Source of the DNA: Lachnospiraceae bacterium
GTDB lineage: Bacteria > Bacillota > Clostridia > Lachnospirales > Lachnospiraceae
Reading direction: 5' to 3'
DNA: 35,141 nt
NCBI GenBank assembly: GCA_017442865.1
Contig: JAFRXK010000026.1
Span: 1-35,141 of the forward strand
Shown here one piece after another: positions 15,240 through 23,766 of this stretch. Numbering within the stretch: the first letter of the stretch is position 1; each line of letters starts with the position of its first letter. The notes below the pieces were generated by a model, which was given only the letters and a program-made list of their open reading frames with translations, did no database searches and was not told where the DNA came from. A program made the translations under genes and the position numbers.

Positions 15240-15908
15240 ATGAAGTATTTACAGGAGATAATTAACGGCAGACTTTGCAACATTGCAGAAAATGGTACTG
15301 GTAATGCGACGGTTTTTTTGCCACTCGATCCGGACACAGACGGTGACTGGCAGGAGGTTCCGAGACTGGTGTGTGATATTCTTAAAGACAAACCTTTTCG
15401 AATCATAGGCTTTAAAGCCGGTGACTGGGACAGGGAGTTGTCACCATGGGAGGCTGAAGGCGTTTTTAAAAATCAACGGTTTGCCGGCAATGGAATTGAA
15501 ACCCTTAAGTGGCTTATGAGCGATGAGGTTTCTGCATTTGCAGGGGATGAAAGATATATTGTCGGATATTCTTTAGGAGGACTGTTTGCACTCTGGAGTT
15601 ATTACGAGAGCAGACGGTTTAAAGGCGTGGCAAGCTGCTCAGGCTCTTTGTGGTATCCTGGCTGGAAGGAGTATGTAGCAGGTAAAGAGACAGTAGAAGG
15701 CAGTAAGATATATTTAAGCCTTGGAGACAGAGAAGAAAAGACCAGAAATCCTGTTATGGCGGCTATAGGTGATATTACAAGAAAGTTTTGCGATATATAC
15801 AAAGCAGATAATAAGCTGTCTGATTTTCATTTTGAATGGAATGCAGGAAATCATTTTGCGGATGTGCATATGCGGCTTGCAAAGGGAATTGCATGGCTGC
15901 TTTTATAA
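15240..15908 (+). CDS. Alpha/beta hydrolase, esterase-like
   Basis: The 222-residue protein carries the nucleophile elbow GYSLGG with S111, a late histidine in NAGNHFADVH and the usual mix of strands and helices, so it is likely to be a serine esterase or related hydrolase; there is no signal peptide, so it should be cytoplasmic. The substrate cannot be told. I prefer ATG 15240 over the GTG at 15222, because GAGGG (15224-15228) overlaps that GTG and lies upstream of the ATG; spacing is rather long (11). A strong promoter for the next operon lies downstream, so the gene seems to be alone. Confidence 0.75.
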   Translation: MKYLQEIINGRLCNIAENGTGNATVFLPLDPDTDGDWQEVPRLVCDILKDKPFRIIGFKAGDWDRELSPWEAEGVFKNQRFAGNGIETLKWLMSDEVSAFAGDERYIVGYSLGGLFALWSYYESRRFKGVASCSGSLWYPGWKEYVAGKETVEGSKIYLSLGDREEKTRNPVMAAIGDITRKFCDIYKADNKLSDFHFEWNAGNHFADVHMRLAKGIAWLLL

Positions 15909-15993
15909 ATATAAAATAATTGTTAAAATGCACAAAAACAATACTGAAATAAACAAATTTATATACATATTGCCTCAAATTTTGTATAAAACG

Positions 15994-16022
15994 TTGACTT
16001 GTTAAATTCAATGTCTTATAAT
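15994..16022 (+). promoter_or_regulatory. Promoter of the yicC-gmk-rpoZ operon
   Basis: TTGACT (15994-15999), 17-bp spacer, TATAAT (16017-16022): essentially consensus. The 120-base leader contains a hairpin in which AGATAAA plus CTT (16092-16103) pairs with AAG plus TTTATCT (16112-16121), with a two-base bulge. Confidence 0.8.
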
Positions 16023-16156
16023 ATCTTAGTCTATATATTTAAAGTTATATTGGGGTAAATATGAGGCGAAATATGTTATACGGTATCCTTAAGATAAAGG
16101 CTTGATGATTTAAGTTTATCTGCCTGACTGCTTTCGGGACTAAGATGGAGGATTTT

Positions 16157-17035
16157 ATGATAAGAAGCATGACAGGATTCGGACGCGGAGAGGCTTCTGA
16201 TGAAAAGTACAAGATTTCAGTTGAGATGAAGTCTGTGAATCATCGTTATATGGAGCTTGGCATTAAGATGCCGAAGAAGTTTAACGTGTTTGAGTCAAAT
16301 ATACGTTCTTTGCTTAAGAAGGATATACAAAGAGGCAAGGTGGACCTTTTTGTTACTTATGAGGTGTTCGAGGACAGCATTGTTGATCTTAAGTACAACA
16401 GCGGACTGGCTGAGGGTTACATGAAGATTTTTGAGAAAATGGTAGAGCAGTTTGGTATTGAGAATGATATCAGGGTTTCTACACTGGCAAGATTTCCGGA
16501 GGTCATTACAACAGAGCAGGCTGACGAGGATGAGGAGACATTGTGGAAGCTTTTAGAGACTGCGATAAGCGGTGCGGTTGAGAAGTTTGTCGAGCAGAGA
16601 ATCACTGAGGGCGAGGCTTTAAAGAATGATTTGTGCGCAAAGCTGGACTCAATGCTTGTCAATGTGGATTACATTGAGGAGCGCGCTCCTAGGATTATCG
16701 AGGAGTACAGACAGAAGCTTTTTGAAAAGGTTGCAGAGTTTCTGGCGGATTCTTCAATTGAGGAGAACAGGATTGCGGCAGAGGTTGCGCTGTACACAGA
16801 CAAGATATGTGTTGATGAGGAGCTGGTGAGACTACGCACACATATTAAGGGCATGAAGGATACTCTCATTGCAGGAGGTTTTGTCGGCAGAAAGCTTGAT
16901 TTTATCGCACAGGAGATGAACCGTGAGGCGAATACCATTTTGTCAAAGGCGAATGATATGACGGTATCTGACAGGGCTATTGAGCTTAAGACTGATATTG
17001 AGAAGATAAGAGAGCAGGTTCAGAATATTGAGTAG
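16157..17035 (+). CDS. yicC: YicC family endoribonuclease
   Basis: The 292-residue protein starts MIRSMTGFGRGEA, the hallmark N-terminus of YicC, and ends with the conserved RKLDFIAQEMNREANTILSKA region followed by IELKTDIEKIREQVQNIE. E. coli YicC is an endoribonuclease involved in small-RNA turnover; the role in Firmicutes is less clear. ATG 16157 was chosen because GGAGG (16147-16151) lies five bases upstream and the family starts at this methionine; the ATG at 16145 overlaps that site. The gene is first in an operon with gmk and rpoZ, as in many Firmicutes, though the small remA gene often found between yicC and gmk is absent. Confidence 0.93.
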   Translation: MIRSMTGFGRGEASDEKYKISVEMKSVNHRYMELGIKMPKKFNVFESNIRSLLKKDIQRGKVDLFVTYEVFEDSIVDLKYNSGLAEGYMKIFEKMVEQFGIENDIRVSTLARFPEVITTEQADEDEETLWKLLETAISGAVEKFVEQRITEGEALKNDLCAKLDSMLVNVDYIEERAPRIIEEYRQKLFEKVAEFLADSSIEENRIAAEVALYTDKICVDEELVRLRTHIKGMKDTLIAGGFVGRKLDFIAQEMNREANTILSKANDMTVSDRAIELKTDIEKIREQVQNIE

Positions 17036-17069
17036 CATTATTGATAATCAGGTTAAACGGAGGAAGAGA

Positions 17070-17708
17070 ATGCGCAGAAAAAAAGGAAAGCTTGTTATTA
17101 TTTCCGGCTTTTCGGGAGTCGGCAAGGGAACTGTGGTTAAGGAGCTGCTTGATAAGCATCAGGATGAGTATGTCCTGTCCATTTCCATGACGACGAGGGC
17201 GCCGCGCGATGGCGAACAGGAGGGCGTTAATTATTATTATGTTTCAGATGAGCAGTTTGAGGATATGATAGAAAATGACGGTTTTCTGGAGCATGCGGGC
17301 TATGTCGGACATTATTACGGTACGCCGAAGAAGCTGGTTACCGATTCCCTGAACAAGGGAAAGAATGTGGTGCTTGAGATTGAGGTGCAGGGCGCGCTTC
17401 AGGTGAAGGAAAAGTATCCTGAGAGCATTATGATATTTATAATACCGCCAAGTGCGAGGGAGCTTAAAAACAGGCTTGTCGGACGAGGCAGCGAGACGCC
17501 TGAGCAGATTGAGGGCAGATTAAAGAGAGCCGGACAGGAAGCCGGACAGATGGAACATTATGATTACCTTGTGGTAAATGATATTGTTGAGAAATGTGCC
17601 GAGCGAATACATGAGATTACTCAGACAAAGCCGGATTTAGCTGATGACAGAAAAGAGGTTATCAGACTTATGCAGGAAGATGTTAATAATTTTTTATTAG
17701 AAGATTAA
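17070..17708 (+). CDS. gmk: Guanylate kinase
   Basis: Gmk phosphorylates GMP to GDP with ATP. The 212-residue protein has the P-loop GFSGVGKG (13-20), where most homologues have GPSGVGKG, the GMP-binding stretch TTRAPRDGEQEGVNYYYV, and IFIIPPS. ATG 17070 is preceded by CGGAGG at six-base spacing; an earlier in-frame TTG inside the end of yicC is not needed. rpoZ follows 20 bases after the stop, the usual Firmicute order. Confidence 0.96.
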   Translation: MRRKKGKLVIISGFSGVGKGTVVKELLDKHQDEYVLSISMTTRAPRDGEQEGVNYYYVSDEQFEDMIENDGFLEHAGYVGHYYGTPKKLVTDSLNKGKNVVLEIEVQGALQVKEKYPESIMIFIIPPSARELKNRLVGRGSETPEQIEGRLKRAGQEAGQMEHYDYLVVNDIVEKCAERIHEITQTKPDLADDRKEVIRLMQEDVNNFLLED

Positions 17709-17728
17709 TGATAAAGGAGATAAATGAT

Positions 17729-18193
17729 ATGTTACATCCATCATACAATGATTTAATGGAATCAGTTAACAGCGCTGTTGAGCAGGGCGAGGAGCCTGTT
17801 GTTTCAAGCAGGTATTCTATTGTTATTGCTACATCTAAGAGAGCAAGACAGATTATACAGGGCGACCCGGCTATGGCAGGCGGAGACCCTAAGAAGCCGC
17901 TTTCACTTGCGGTAAACGAGGTGTATGAGTGCAAGGTTAATATCCTTCCGGAAGGAACTGATGTTGAAGAATTAAAGAGAATAGCAGTAGAGGAAGCGAT
18001 AGAGCGTGTGAAGAAGGAGAAGCTTGAGGAAGAGGCTGCAAAGGCGGCTAAGGCTGAAAAGACTGAGAACGCTGAAAATACAGAAGAATCAGATGAATCA
18101 GAAGAATCTGAGAATGGTGAAGCAGATGACGCCGAGGATGAAGATTTTGACGAAGAATCAGAGGATTCAGAAGAACAGACTGATGCAGAATAG
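17729..18193 (+). CDS. rpoZ: RNA polymerase omega subunit with acidic tail
   Basis: The 154-residue product begins MLHPSYNDLMESVN and contains SRYSIVIATSKRARQI and KPLSLAVNEVYECKVNI, the conserved omega core that helps RNA polymerase assembly. AAGGAG (17715-17720) places the start at ATG 17729 rather than the in-frame ATG at 17708. After about residue 85 comes a Lys/Glu/Ala helix and then about 50 residues almost wholly of Glu, Asp, Ser, Asn and Ala. Omega is usually 70-100 residues in Firmicutes, so the tail roughly doubles the protein. It may bind basic partners or simply be disordered. Confidence 0.92.
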   Translation: MLHPSYNDLMESVNSAVEQGEEPVVSSRYSIVIATSKRARQIIQGDPAMAGGDPKKPLSLAVNEVYECKVNILPEGTDVEELKRIAVEEAIERVKKEKLEEEAAKAAKAEKTENAENTEESDESEESENGEADDAEDEDFDEESEDSEEQTDAE

Positions 18194-18214
18194 TTATTTG
18201 AGGAATATAGTTTG

Positions 18215-19552
18215 ATGAAGGTTTTATTTATATCACTTGGCTGTGATAAGAATCTTGTAGACTCTGAAAAAATGCTGGATATGCTTGGTAAAAAGGGCTA
18301 TGAGTTTACTGATTTTGAGGCTGAGGCAGATATTATAGTTGTAAATACATGCTGCTTTATAGGCGATGCAAAGGAAGAAAGCATAAATACTATACTTGAG
18401 ATGGCGCAGATGAAGACGGAGGGCAGGTGCAAGGCTTTGATTGCTGCCGGCTGTCTGGCGCAAAGATACAGGGATGAGATTCTTACGGAGATACCGGAGC
18501 TTGACGGCATTGTCGGTACAAATTCCTGCGAGGCGCTTGCAGAGGTTATTGAAAATGCGCTTAAGGGAAAGAAAGAAAGCGTGTGTGAGGACATTAATCT
18601 TGTGCAGACGCAGCACAGCGAAAGACTTCTTACAACCGGCGGACATTATGCATTTTTAAAGATTGCAGAAGGGTGTGATAAGCATTGTACCTATTGTGTT
18701 ATTCCAAGCGTTAGGGGCAGATACAGAAGCGTGCCTATGGAGGAGCTTGTGAATGAAGCACAGCTGCTTGCCGACAAGGGAGTAAGGGAGCTTATACTTG
18801 TTGCACAGGAGACGACGCTTTACGGTACTGATTTGTATGGTTACAAGGCGCTTCCACAGCTTCTAAAGGCACTTGCGAAGATAGACGGCATTTACTGGAT
18901 AAGAATACAGTACTGTTATCCTGAGGAGATTACGGACGAGCTGATTGAGACTATAAAGACTGAGAAGAAGGTATGTAATTATCTTGACGTTCCTATCCAG
19001 CACGCCAGCGATGCAGTTTTAAAGCGAATGGGCAGAAGAACAACCAAGGCGCAGCTTATTGATAAGATTAAGTCAATCCGAAAGGAAATTCCGGATATTG
19101 CACTGAGGACTACGCTTATCACGGGCTTCCCGGGAGAGACACAGGAAGACTTTGAGGAGCTTATGGAGTTCGTGGACGAGATGGAGTTTGACAGACTTGG
19201 AGTGTTTACCTATTCACAGGAGGAGGATACTCCGGCGGCAGCAATGCCTGACCAGATAGAGGAGAGCATCAAGGAGGACAGGCGTGATGCGGTTATGGAG
19301 CTGCAGCAGGAGATTTCACTTGAGCGCTGCGAGAATATGATTGGCAGAACTGTTGAAGTGATGATTGAGGGAAAGGTAGCAGACGAAAATGCTTACGTTG
19401 GGCGTACATATATGGATGCGCCGAATGTTGACGGGTATATATTTATTAATACAGAGCTTGAGCTGATGACCGGAATGTTTGTGGACGTTGTGGTTACGGG
19501 GGCTTTGGAATATGATTTGATTGGAGAGATTAAAGATGAATATACCAAATAA
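18215..19552 (+). CDS. rimO: Ribosomal protein S12 methylthiotransferase
   Basis: RimO adds a methylthio group to an aspartate of ribosomal protein S12, using two 4Fe-4S clusters and SAM. The 445-residue protein has the N-terminal cluster cysteines C10, C46 and C80, the radical SAM motif C154-x3-C158-x2-C161 in EGCDKHCTYC, and a C-terminal TRAM-like domain (from about 375). The start MKVLFISLGCDKNLVDSE with DSE is typical of RimO rather than MiaB. ATG 18215 is preferred over the in-frame TTG at 18212. The 3' end overlaps pgsA by 17 bases. Confidence 0.95.
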   Translation: MKVLFISLGCDKNLVDSEKMLDMLGKKGYEFTDFEAEADIIVVNTCCFIGDAKEESINTILEMAQMKTEGRCKALIAAGCLAQRYRDEILTEIPELDGIVGTNSCEALAEVIENALKGKKESVCEDINLVQTQHSERLLTTGGHYAFLKIAEGCDKHCTYCVIPSVRGRYRSVPMEELVNEAQLLADKGVRELILVAQETTLYGTDLYGYKALPQLLKALAKIDGIYWIRIQYCYPEEITDELIETIKTEKKVCNYLDVPIQHASDAVLKRMGRRTTKAQLIDKIKSIRKEIPDIALRTTLITGFPGETQEDFEELMEFVDEMEFDRLGVFTYSQEEDTPAAAMPDQIEESIKEDRRDAVMELQQEISLERCENMIGRTVEVMIEGKVADENAYVGRTYMDAPNVDGYIFINTELELMTGMFVDVVVTGALEYDLIGEIKDEYTK

Positions 19553-20075
19553 ACTTACACTTATGAGAGTATGTCTTATTCCGGTATTCCTTTTGTTTAT
19601 GCTTACAAACATAGGCGGGGAAGCCGGAAGGTATATTGCACTTGTTATATTTTGTGTGGCAAGCCTGACTGACTTTCTGGATGGCTATCTTGCCAGAAAG
19701 AATAATCAGGTAACTAACTTTGGCAAGTTTATGGATCCGCTGGCGGATAAGCTTTTGGTCTGCTCGGCACTTATATGCTTTGTGGCAAACGGACAGCTTC
19801 CGGCTTGGATTGTTATTGTGATTATTGCGAGGGAATTTATAATAAGCGGTTTCAGACTGGTTGCCTCGGATGCAGGCGTTGTTATTGCGGCAAGCTACTG
19901 GGGCAAGTTTAAGACGACGGCGCAGCTTCTTATGATTATCCTGCTGATACTTGACATTAAAGCGCTTTATATTCCTACGCAGGTTGTTATTTATATTGCG
20001 CTTGCGCTTACTGTCATATCTTTGATTGATTATATTGTTAAGAATATTAATGTTATAAAAGACGGAGGTATGTAA
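19536..20075 (+). CDS. pgsA: CDP-DAG-glycerol-3-phosphate phosphatidyltransferase
   Basis: PgsA makes phosphatidylglycerol phosphate from CDP-diacylglycerol and glycerol-3-phosphate at the membrane. The 179-residue protein has the full CDP-alcohol phosphotransferase motif: D46, D49-G50, A53-R54, G63, D67 and D71, within TDFLDGYLARKNNQV. It has several hydrophobic segments. The start MNIPNKLTLMR is standard and lies inside the end of rimO with GGAGAG upstream, so translation is probably coupled. cinA begins two bases after its stop. Confidence 0.95.
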   Translation: MNIPNKLTLMRVCLIPVFLLFMLTNIGGEAGRYIALVIFCVASLTDFLDGYLARKNNQVTNFGKFMDPLADKLLVCSALICFVANGQLPAWIVIVIIAREFIISGFRLVASDAGVVIAASYWGKFKTTAQLLMIILLILDIKALYIPTQVVIYIALALTVISLIDYIVKNINVIKDGGM

Positions 20076-20077
20076 TT

Positions 20078-21325
20078 GTGGTTGTTGAGATTATTGCTGT
20101 AGGAACTGAGATATTACTGGGCAACATAGTCAATACGAATGCGCAGTTTCTTGCGAAAAGATGTGCGGTTCTGGGACTTGCAATGTACCACCAGACGGTT
20201 GTCGGTGACAATGGCGGGCGCCTTCTGGAGGCAATAAATACAGCAAAATCAAGAAGCGATATTATTATCCTGACGGGAGGTCTTGGACCGACAGAGGATG
20301 ATATTACAAGAGATATATGTGCGAAAGCATTTGACAGGGTGCTTTATATTGATGAAGCAGTGCAGAAGAGAATTGAAGAGTATTTTGTACACCGCGGGGA
20401 TGTAAAGGTTGCGGCAAGCAACATAAGACAGGCTATGGTTCCTTCGGGGGCAATTGTTTTGCAAAATGACAACGGCACTGCACCCGGACTTATTATTGAA
20501 GGAGAGGACTGCACAGCGATTTTGCTTCCCGGCCCTCCTAACGAGCTGATACCTATGTTTGAGGAGCAGGTGTATCCTTATCTGAACAGCCTCGGAGAAG
20601 AGACCATTTATTCTAAGATGGTTAAGCTTTGCGGAGTGTCAGAGAGCCTTGCTGAAGAGATGATTCTGGACATGATAGACGCCCAGTCAAATCCGACGCT
20701 TGCAACCTACGCAAAGACAGGCGAGGTTCATATCAGGGTGACGGCAAGGGCAGCGGATGAGGCTTCGGCAGACAGGCTGATTTCACCGGTTATTGATGAA
20801 TTATATAAAAGATTTGGTGAAAATATATATACGACGGATGAGAATGAAAGTCTTGAGGCGGCGGTGGTGCGCCTGCTTAAAAAGCATGAACTGACGATAT
20901 CGGCGGCAGAGTCATGTACGGGCGGTCTTGTTGCGGCAACGATTATAAATGTTTCCGGAGCATCAGATGTAATAAAGGAAAGCTATGTAACATATTGTGA
21001 CGAGGCAAAGCACAGGCTTTTGGGCGTAGAAGATGCAACGCTTAAAGAGTTTAGCGCGGTAAGCAGCCAGACTGCAAGGCAGATGGCCGAAGGCTGTGCA
21101 AGGGCAGCCGGCAGTGATATAGCGGTCAGCGTTACCGGGGTTGCAGGTCCGGGAAATGACGGCGATAAGCCGGCAGGACTTGTATTTATCGGCTGCTGTT
21201 ATAACGGTGAGACAATCGTAAACGAATATCATTTTAAGGGCAGCCGCCAGAAGGTCAGGGATAATGCGGTTATAAAGGCACTTGATATGGTGCGAAGGAT
21301 GGTAATCAGAAATTTTGGTGCATAG
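20078..21325 (+). CDS. cinA: CinA, NMN deamidase/competence-damage protein
   Basis: The 415-residue protein is full length. Its N-terminal molybdopterin-binding-like domain opens VEIIAVGTEILLGNIVNTNA and carries LTGGLGPTEDD; the C-terminal PncC-type domain has AESCTGGLVAA and SVTGVAGPGNDG, typical of nicotinamide mononucleotide amidohydrolase. CinA thus links NAD recycling with ADP-ribose pyrophosphatase activity. The start codon is GTG, with CGGAGGT eight bases ahead. In many Firmicutes recA follows; here it does not. Confidence 0.95.
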   Translation: MVVEIIAVGTEILLGNIVNTNAQFLAKRCAVLGLAMYHQTVVGDNGGRLLEAINTAKSRSDIIILTGGLGPTEDDITRDICAKAFDRVLYIDEAVQKRIEEYFVHRGDVKVAASNIRQAMVPSGAIVLQNDNGTAPGLIIEGEDCTAILLPGPPNELIPMFEEQVYPYLNSLGEETIYSKMVKLCGVSESLAEEMILDMIDAQSNPTLATYAKTGEVHIRVTARAADEASADRLISPVIDELYKRFGENIYTTDENESLEAAVVRLLKKHELTISAAESCTGGLVAATIINVSGASDVIKESYVTYCDEAKHRLLGVEDATLKEFSAVSSQTARQMAEGCARAAGSDIAVSVTGVAGPGNDGDKPAGLVFIGCCYNGETIVNEYHFKGSRQKVRDNAVIKALDMVRRMVIRNFGA

Positions 21326-21454
21326 ATGTGGCCTGAGGCGGGCGATTTGCCGGATGAGGATGACCTCAAAATGATAAAGAGTGATTTGCGTTCAAAGTCT
21401 GCTGATTGCTTGGATGACTGCAAATTAAGAAAGAAAAGAGAGGGAGGCACATGA
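21326..21454 (+). CDS. Possible 42-residue hydrophilic protein
   Basis: An ATG directly after the cinA stop opens 42 codons (MWPEAGDLPDEDDLKMIKS at the start, KLRKKREGGT at the end) that finish in an ATGA overlap with the next gene. The exact fit between neighbours is suggestive, but there is no visible ribosome binding site and the composition is unremarkable, so it may be chance. Confidence 0.25.
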   Translation: MWPEAGDLPDEDDLKMIKSDLRSKSADCLDDCKLRKKREGGT

Positions 21455-21807
21455 AGTTTTACTGGTACAAGGATTTTTTAGTGACTGAAGAATTTAAATC
21501 TTCTGACAGAAAGAATTTAAGAAAAATTAATGCCGGTAAAAAGATTGAGGGAATGTATCTTGTGATGCTTTCACAGAGTGATGATACATTATTTGAAATT
21601 GTGCCTTCAAGTCAGATGACGCAAAGCTTTTATAATGATAAGACAGGGTATGTTGTCGGTGCGGCATTGTCAAAGGAATCCGCTGAATTGCTTGCATCAA
21701 GAATTGCCGCAACGTATTATGCGGATTACAGAGATGGAAATATAAAAGATTTTTATAAGGGTGGTTTTATGGAAAAGCCGAATTTGTTTAATGTAAGGGC
21801 TGTGTAA
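21451..21807 (+). CDS. Conserved-looking hypothetical protein (118 residues)
   Basis: The product starts MKFYWYKDFLVTEEFKSSDR and has a mixed alpha/beta look, with LVMLSQSDDTLFEIVPSSQM in the middle and a Tyr-rich stretch ATYYADYRDGNIKDFYKGG near the end. There is no signal peptide or membrane segment, so it should be cytoplasmic. I do not recognise the family. GAGGGAGG precedes the ATG at good spacing, which supports it as a real gene. It lies downstream of cinA on the same strand and may be the last gene of that operon. Confidence 0.7.
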   Translation: MKFYWYKDFLVTEEFKSSDRKNLRKINAGKKIEGMYLVMLSQSDDTLFEIVPSSQMTQSFYNDKTGYVVGAALSKESAELLASRIAATYYADYRDGNIKDFYKGGFMEKPNLFNVRAV

Positions 21808-21811
21808 GTAT

Positions 21812-21914
21812 ATCAGATTTAAACATTTGCAGGTGACAGCGGCACGATTGCGGTGATAAAATGCAGGTAAATGCCCCTACAACATCAGATTTAAACATTT
21901 GCAGGTGACAGCGG
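21812..21914. repeat. Two 31-bp direct repeats 72 bp apart
   Basis: Positions 21812-21842 and 21884-21914 are identical (starting ATCAGATTTAAACATTTGC), with a 41-bp spacer that itself holds a partial echo (ATGCAGGTAAATG). There is no third copy and no cas gene. It lies in the gap between the 118-residue gene and the DUF2953 gene. Confidence 0.9.
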
Positions 21915-22039
21915 TATGAAAGGATAAAAACATATTGCCGTATGAGATGTATCGCCGCCTGCCATAGCACCGGTAGCCACGTATTATGGTATTTTGTCGT
22001 ACACGATAGTTCATATTAAAATATAACGGGGAGGATAGA

Positions 22040-23254
22040 ATGATTCACGTAATCTTAACAATCTTAAAGATTCTTGGAATAATTGTATTGTCTCTGTTAC
22101 TGCTTATTTTAGGCATTCTGCTGCTTGTCCTGATAGTGCCTGTGAGATATCATGTTTCGGGGCATTTTTATAAAGAGCAAAAGGATATACTGGTAAAGGC
22201 GGACGGTTCGTGGCTGCTTAAATTCATACTTTACAGAATCATTTATCATGGGCAGATTGAGGAAAATGATTTAAAGGTGCTCGGGATAAAGGTATATCCT
22301 AAGGATAAGAGCGGGGAGAAAGCGGGCGGCAGAAAAAAGAAGCCTGAAAAAAAAGACAAGAAAAAGGACAAAAATAAAAGTAAAGAAAAAGACAAGGATA
22401 GAGATAAAGAAAAAGATAAAACCGGCACGGAAGCAGAGTATGATAATGTAACAGGCTTTGCGGATGATAAGACTTCCGATTCAGAGGCGTCAAATGAGGA
22501 GGTCTCAGATGCAGTACATCAGGGTGAGCAGCATTCCGTTGCAGACCATTCAGAAGATAATAATTCGGATGCAGCCGGTTTTAATGAAAATAACACTGCA
22601 ACAGGTGAAACATCCGGCAAACAGCCGGAGAGCGCAGATGGCGTGCAGCCGGAGAGCACCGGCACCGTGCAGCCGGAGAGTGCAGATGGCAACCGGGCTG
22701 AGAGCGAAGATGCAAAGAAAGAAAGCATTTTCACAAAGATAAAGAAGGTTTTTGAGAATTTAAAAAACAAGCTTGCATCAATAAAACAGAAGCTTATCGA
22801 CATTAAGAAGAAGGTAACTGATGTACGGGGCTTTATAAAGGATAAGAATAATATTGCGGCAGTGAAGAAAGTGCTTTTAAGTGTAAAAAAGATACTGCTT
22901 CATATAAAGCCGCAGAAGTTAAAGGCAGAGGGTATACTCGGATTTGAGGACCCGTCGCTTACGGGAGAGGTGTTCGGCGTTTTAGGAATGCTTTACCCGG
23001 TATATGGTAATAATATAAAAATAAGCTCTGATTTCACAAAGGATATTATTGAGGTAGACTTTGATGTAAAAGGACGCATCAGGCTGATTTATCTTGTATT
23101 CATCGCCGTGAAGCTTTTGTTAAATAGGACAATTAGAGGCTGGATATTCAAAAAAGACCCGGATGATAAGAAGACAGAAAAAAACGATAAGAAGTCAGAA
23201 GGTAAAAAGAGCGGTAAGAAGTCAGAGGGTAAAAAGAGCGATAATAAGCAATAA
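22040..23254 (+). CDS. DUF2953 membrane protein with long charged linker
   Basis: The 404-residue protein has an N-terminal membrane segment of about 28 residues (from ILTILKILGIIVL), a short globular part with HVSGHFYKEQ, and then a low-complexity linker of about 140 residues: Lys/Asp/Glu first, then acidic Ser/Asn/Glu, with an imperfect repeat QPESADG, QPESTGT, QPESADG. The C-terminal DUF2953-like region (about 290-370) contains LKAEGILGFEDPSLTGEVFG and ends in a Lys/Ser tail with repeated SEGKKSGKK. DUF2953 genes lie beside gerW (as ytfI-ytfJ in B. subtilis), matching the neighbour here. GGGGAGG precedes the start. Most of the length excess over other DUF2953 proteins is the linker. Confidence 0.85.
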   Translation: MIHVILTILKILGIIVLSLLLLILGILLLVLIVPVRYHVSGHFYKEQKDILVKADGSWLLKFILYRIIYHGQIEENDLKVLGIKVYPKDKSGEKAGGRKKKPEKKDKKKDKNKSKEKDKDRDKEKDKTGTEAEYDNVTGFADDKTSDSEASNEEVSDAVHQGEQHSVADHSEDNNSDAAGFNENNTATGETSGKQPESADGVQPESTGTVQPESADGNRAESEDAKKESIFTKIKKVFENLKNKLASIKQKLIDIKKKVTDVRGFIKDKNNIAAVKKVLLSVKKILLHIKPQKLKAEGILGFEDPSLTGEVFGVLGMLYPVYGNNIKISSDFTKDIIEVDFDVKGRIRLIYLVFIAVKLLLNRTIRGWIFKKDPDDKKTEKNDKKSEGKKSGKKSEGKKSDNKQ

Positions 23255-23318
23255 ATATTAGGATAGTTAAGGCTTGGAACTTTAAACAATAAAGGCATTA
23301 AATGCATGGAGGTATGAT

Positions 23319-23693
23319 ATGGCAGACAACAACAATTCATTTATCGAAACAGTGAACACTTTATTTAAGGGAATGGACGGCTTTTTGTCAACAAAGACTG
23401 TTATCGGAGACCCTATTAACATTGACGGTATTATTATTCTGCCGCTTGTGGATGTATCATTTGGCGTGGGCGCCGGTGCGTTTGTAAGCGAAAAAAATAA
23501 CGGCGGCGGTGGAATGGGCGGAAAGATGAGCGCAAATGCAGTGCTTGTTATAAAGGATGGAACCGCCAGACTTATAAGTGTTAAGAATCAGAGCTCTGTT
23601 ACACGAATAGTCGATATGGTGCCGGATCTTATCAATAAAATTATTCCGAATAAAAAGGACGACGATACAGAGGTTAATTTTGACGAGGAATAA
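23319..23693 (+). CDS. gerW: GerW/YtfJ sporulation protein
   Basis: The 124-residue protein contains GDPINIDGIIILPLVDVSFG, the glycine-rich turn GAGAFVSEKNNGGGGMGGK and DMVPDLINKIIPNK, all characteristic of GerW (YtfJ). In B. subtilis GerW is a spore-associated protein needed for lysozyme-resistant, germinable spores; homologues also occur in species not known to sporulate, so this gene alone does not prove sporulation. GGAGG at 23308-23312 supports the start. It follows the DUF2953 gene, the conserved arrangement. Confidence 0.92.
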   Translation: MADNNNSFIETVNTLFKGMDGFLSTKTVIGDPINIDGIIILPLVDVSFGVGAGAFVSEKNNGGGGMGGKMSANAVLVIKDGTARLISVKNQSSVTRIVDMVPDLINKIIPNKKDDDTEVNFDEE

Positions 23694-23766
23694 TTAATAG
23701 ATAATAGTATTTTCTTGAAACACCTGCATATATTATATTAACAAAGCCATGCGGTGGACAGTGTAA

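Noticed and set aside
21812..21914. Possible two-unit CRISPR array
   Set aside because: Repeat (31) and spacer (41) lengths are in range, but there are only two copies, no further unit at the expected offset and no cas gene; treated as a plain direct repeat.
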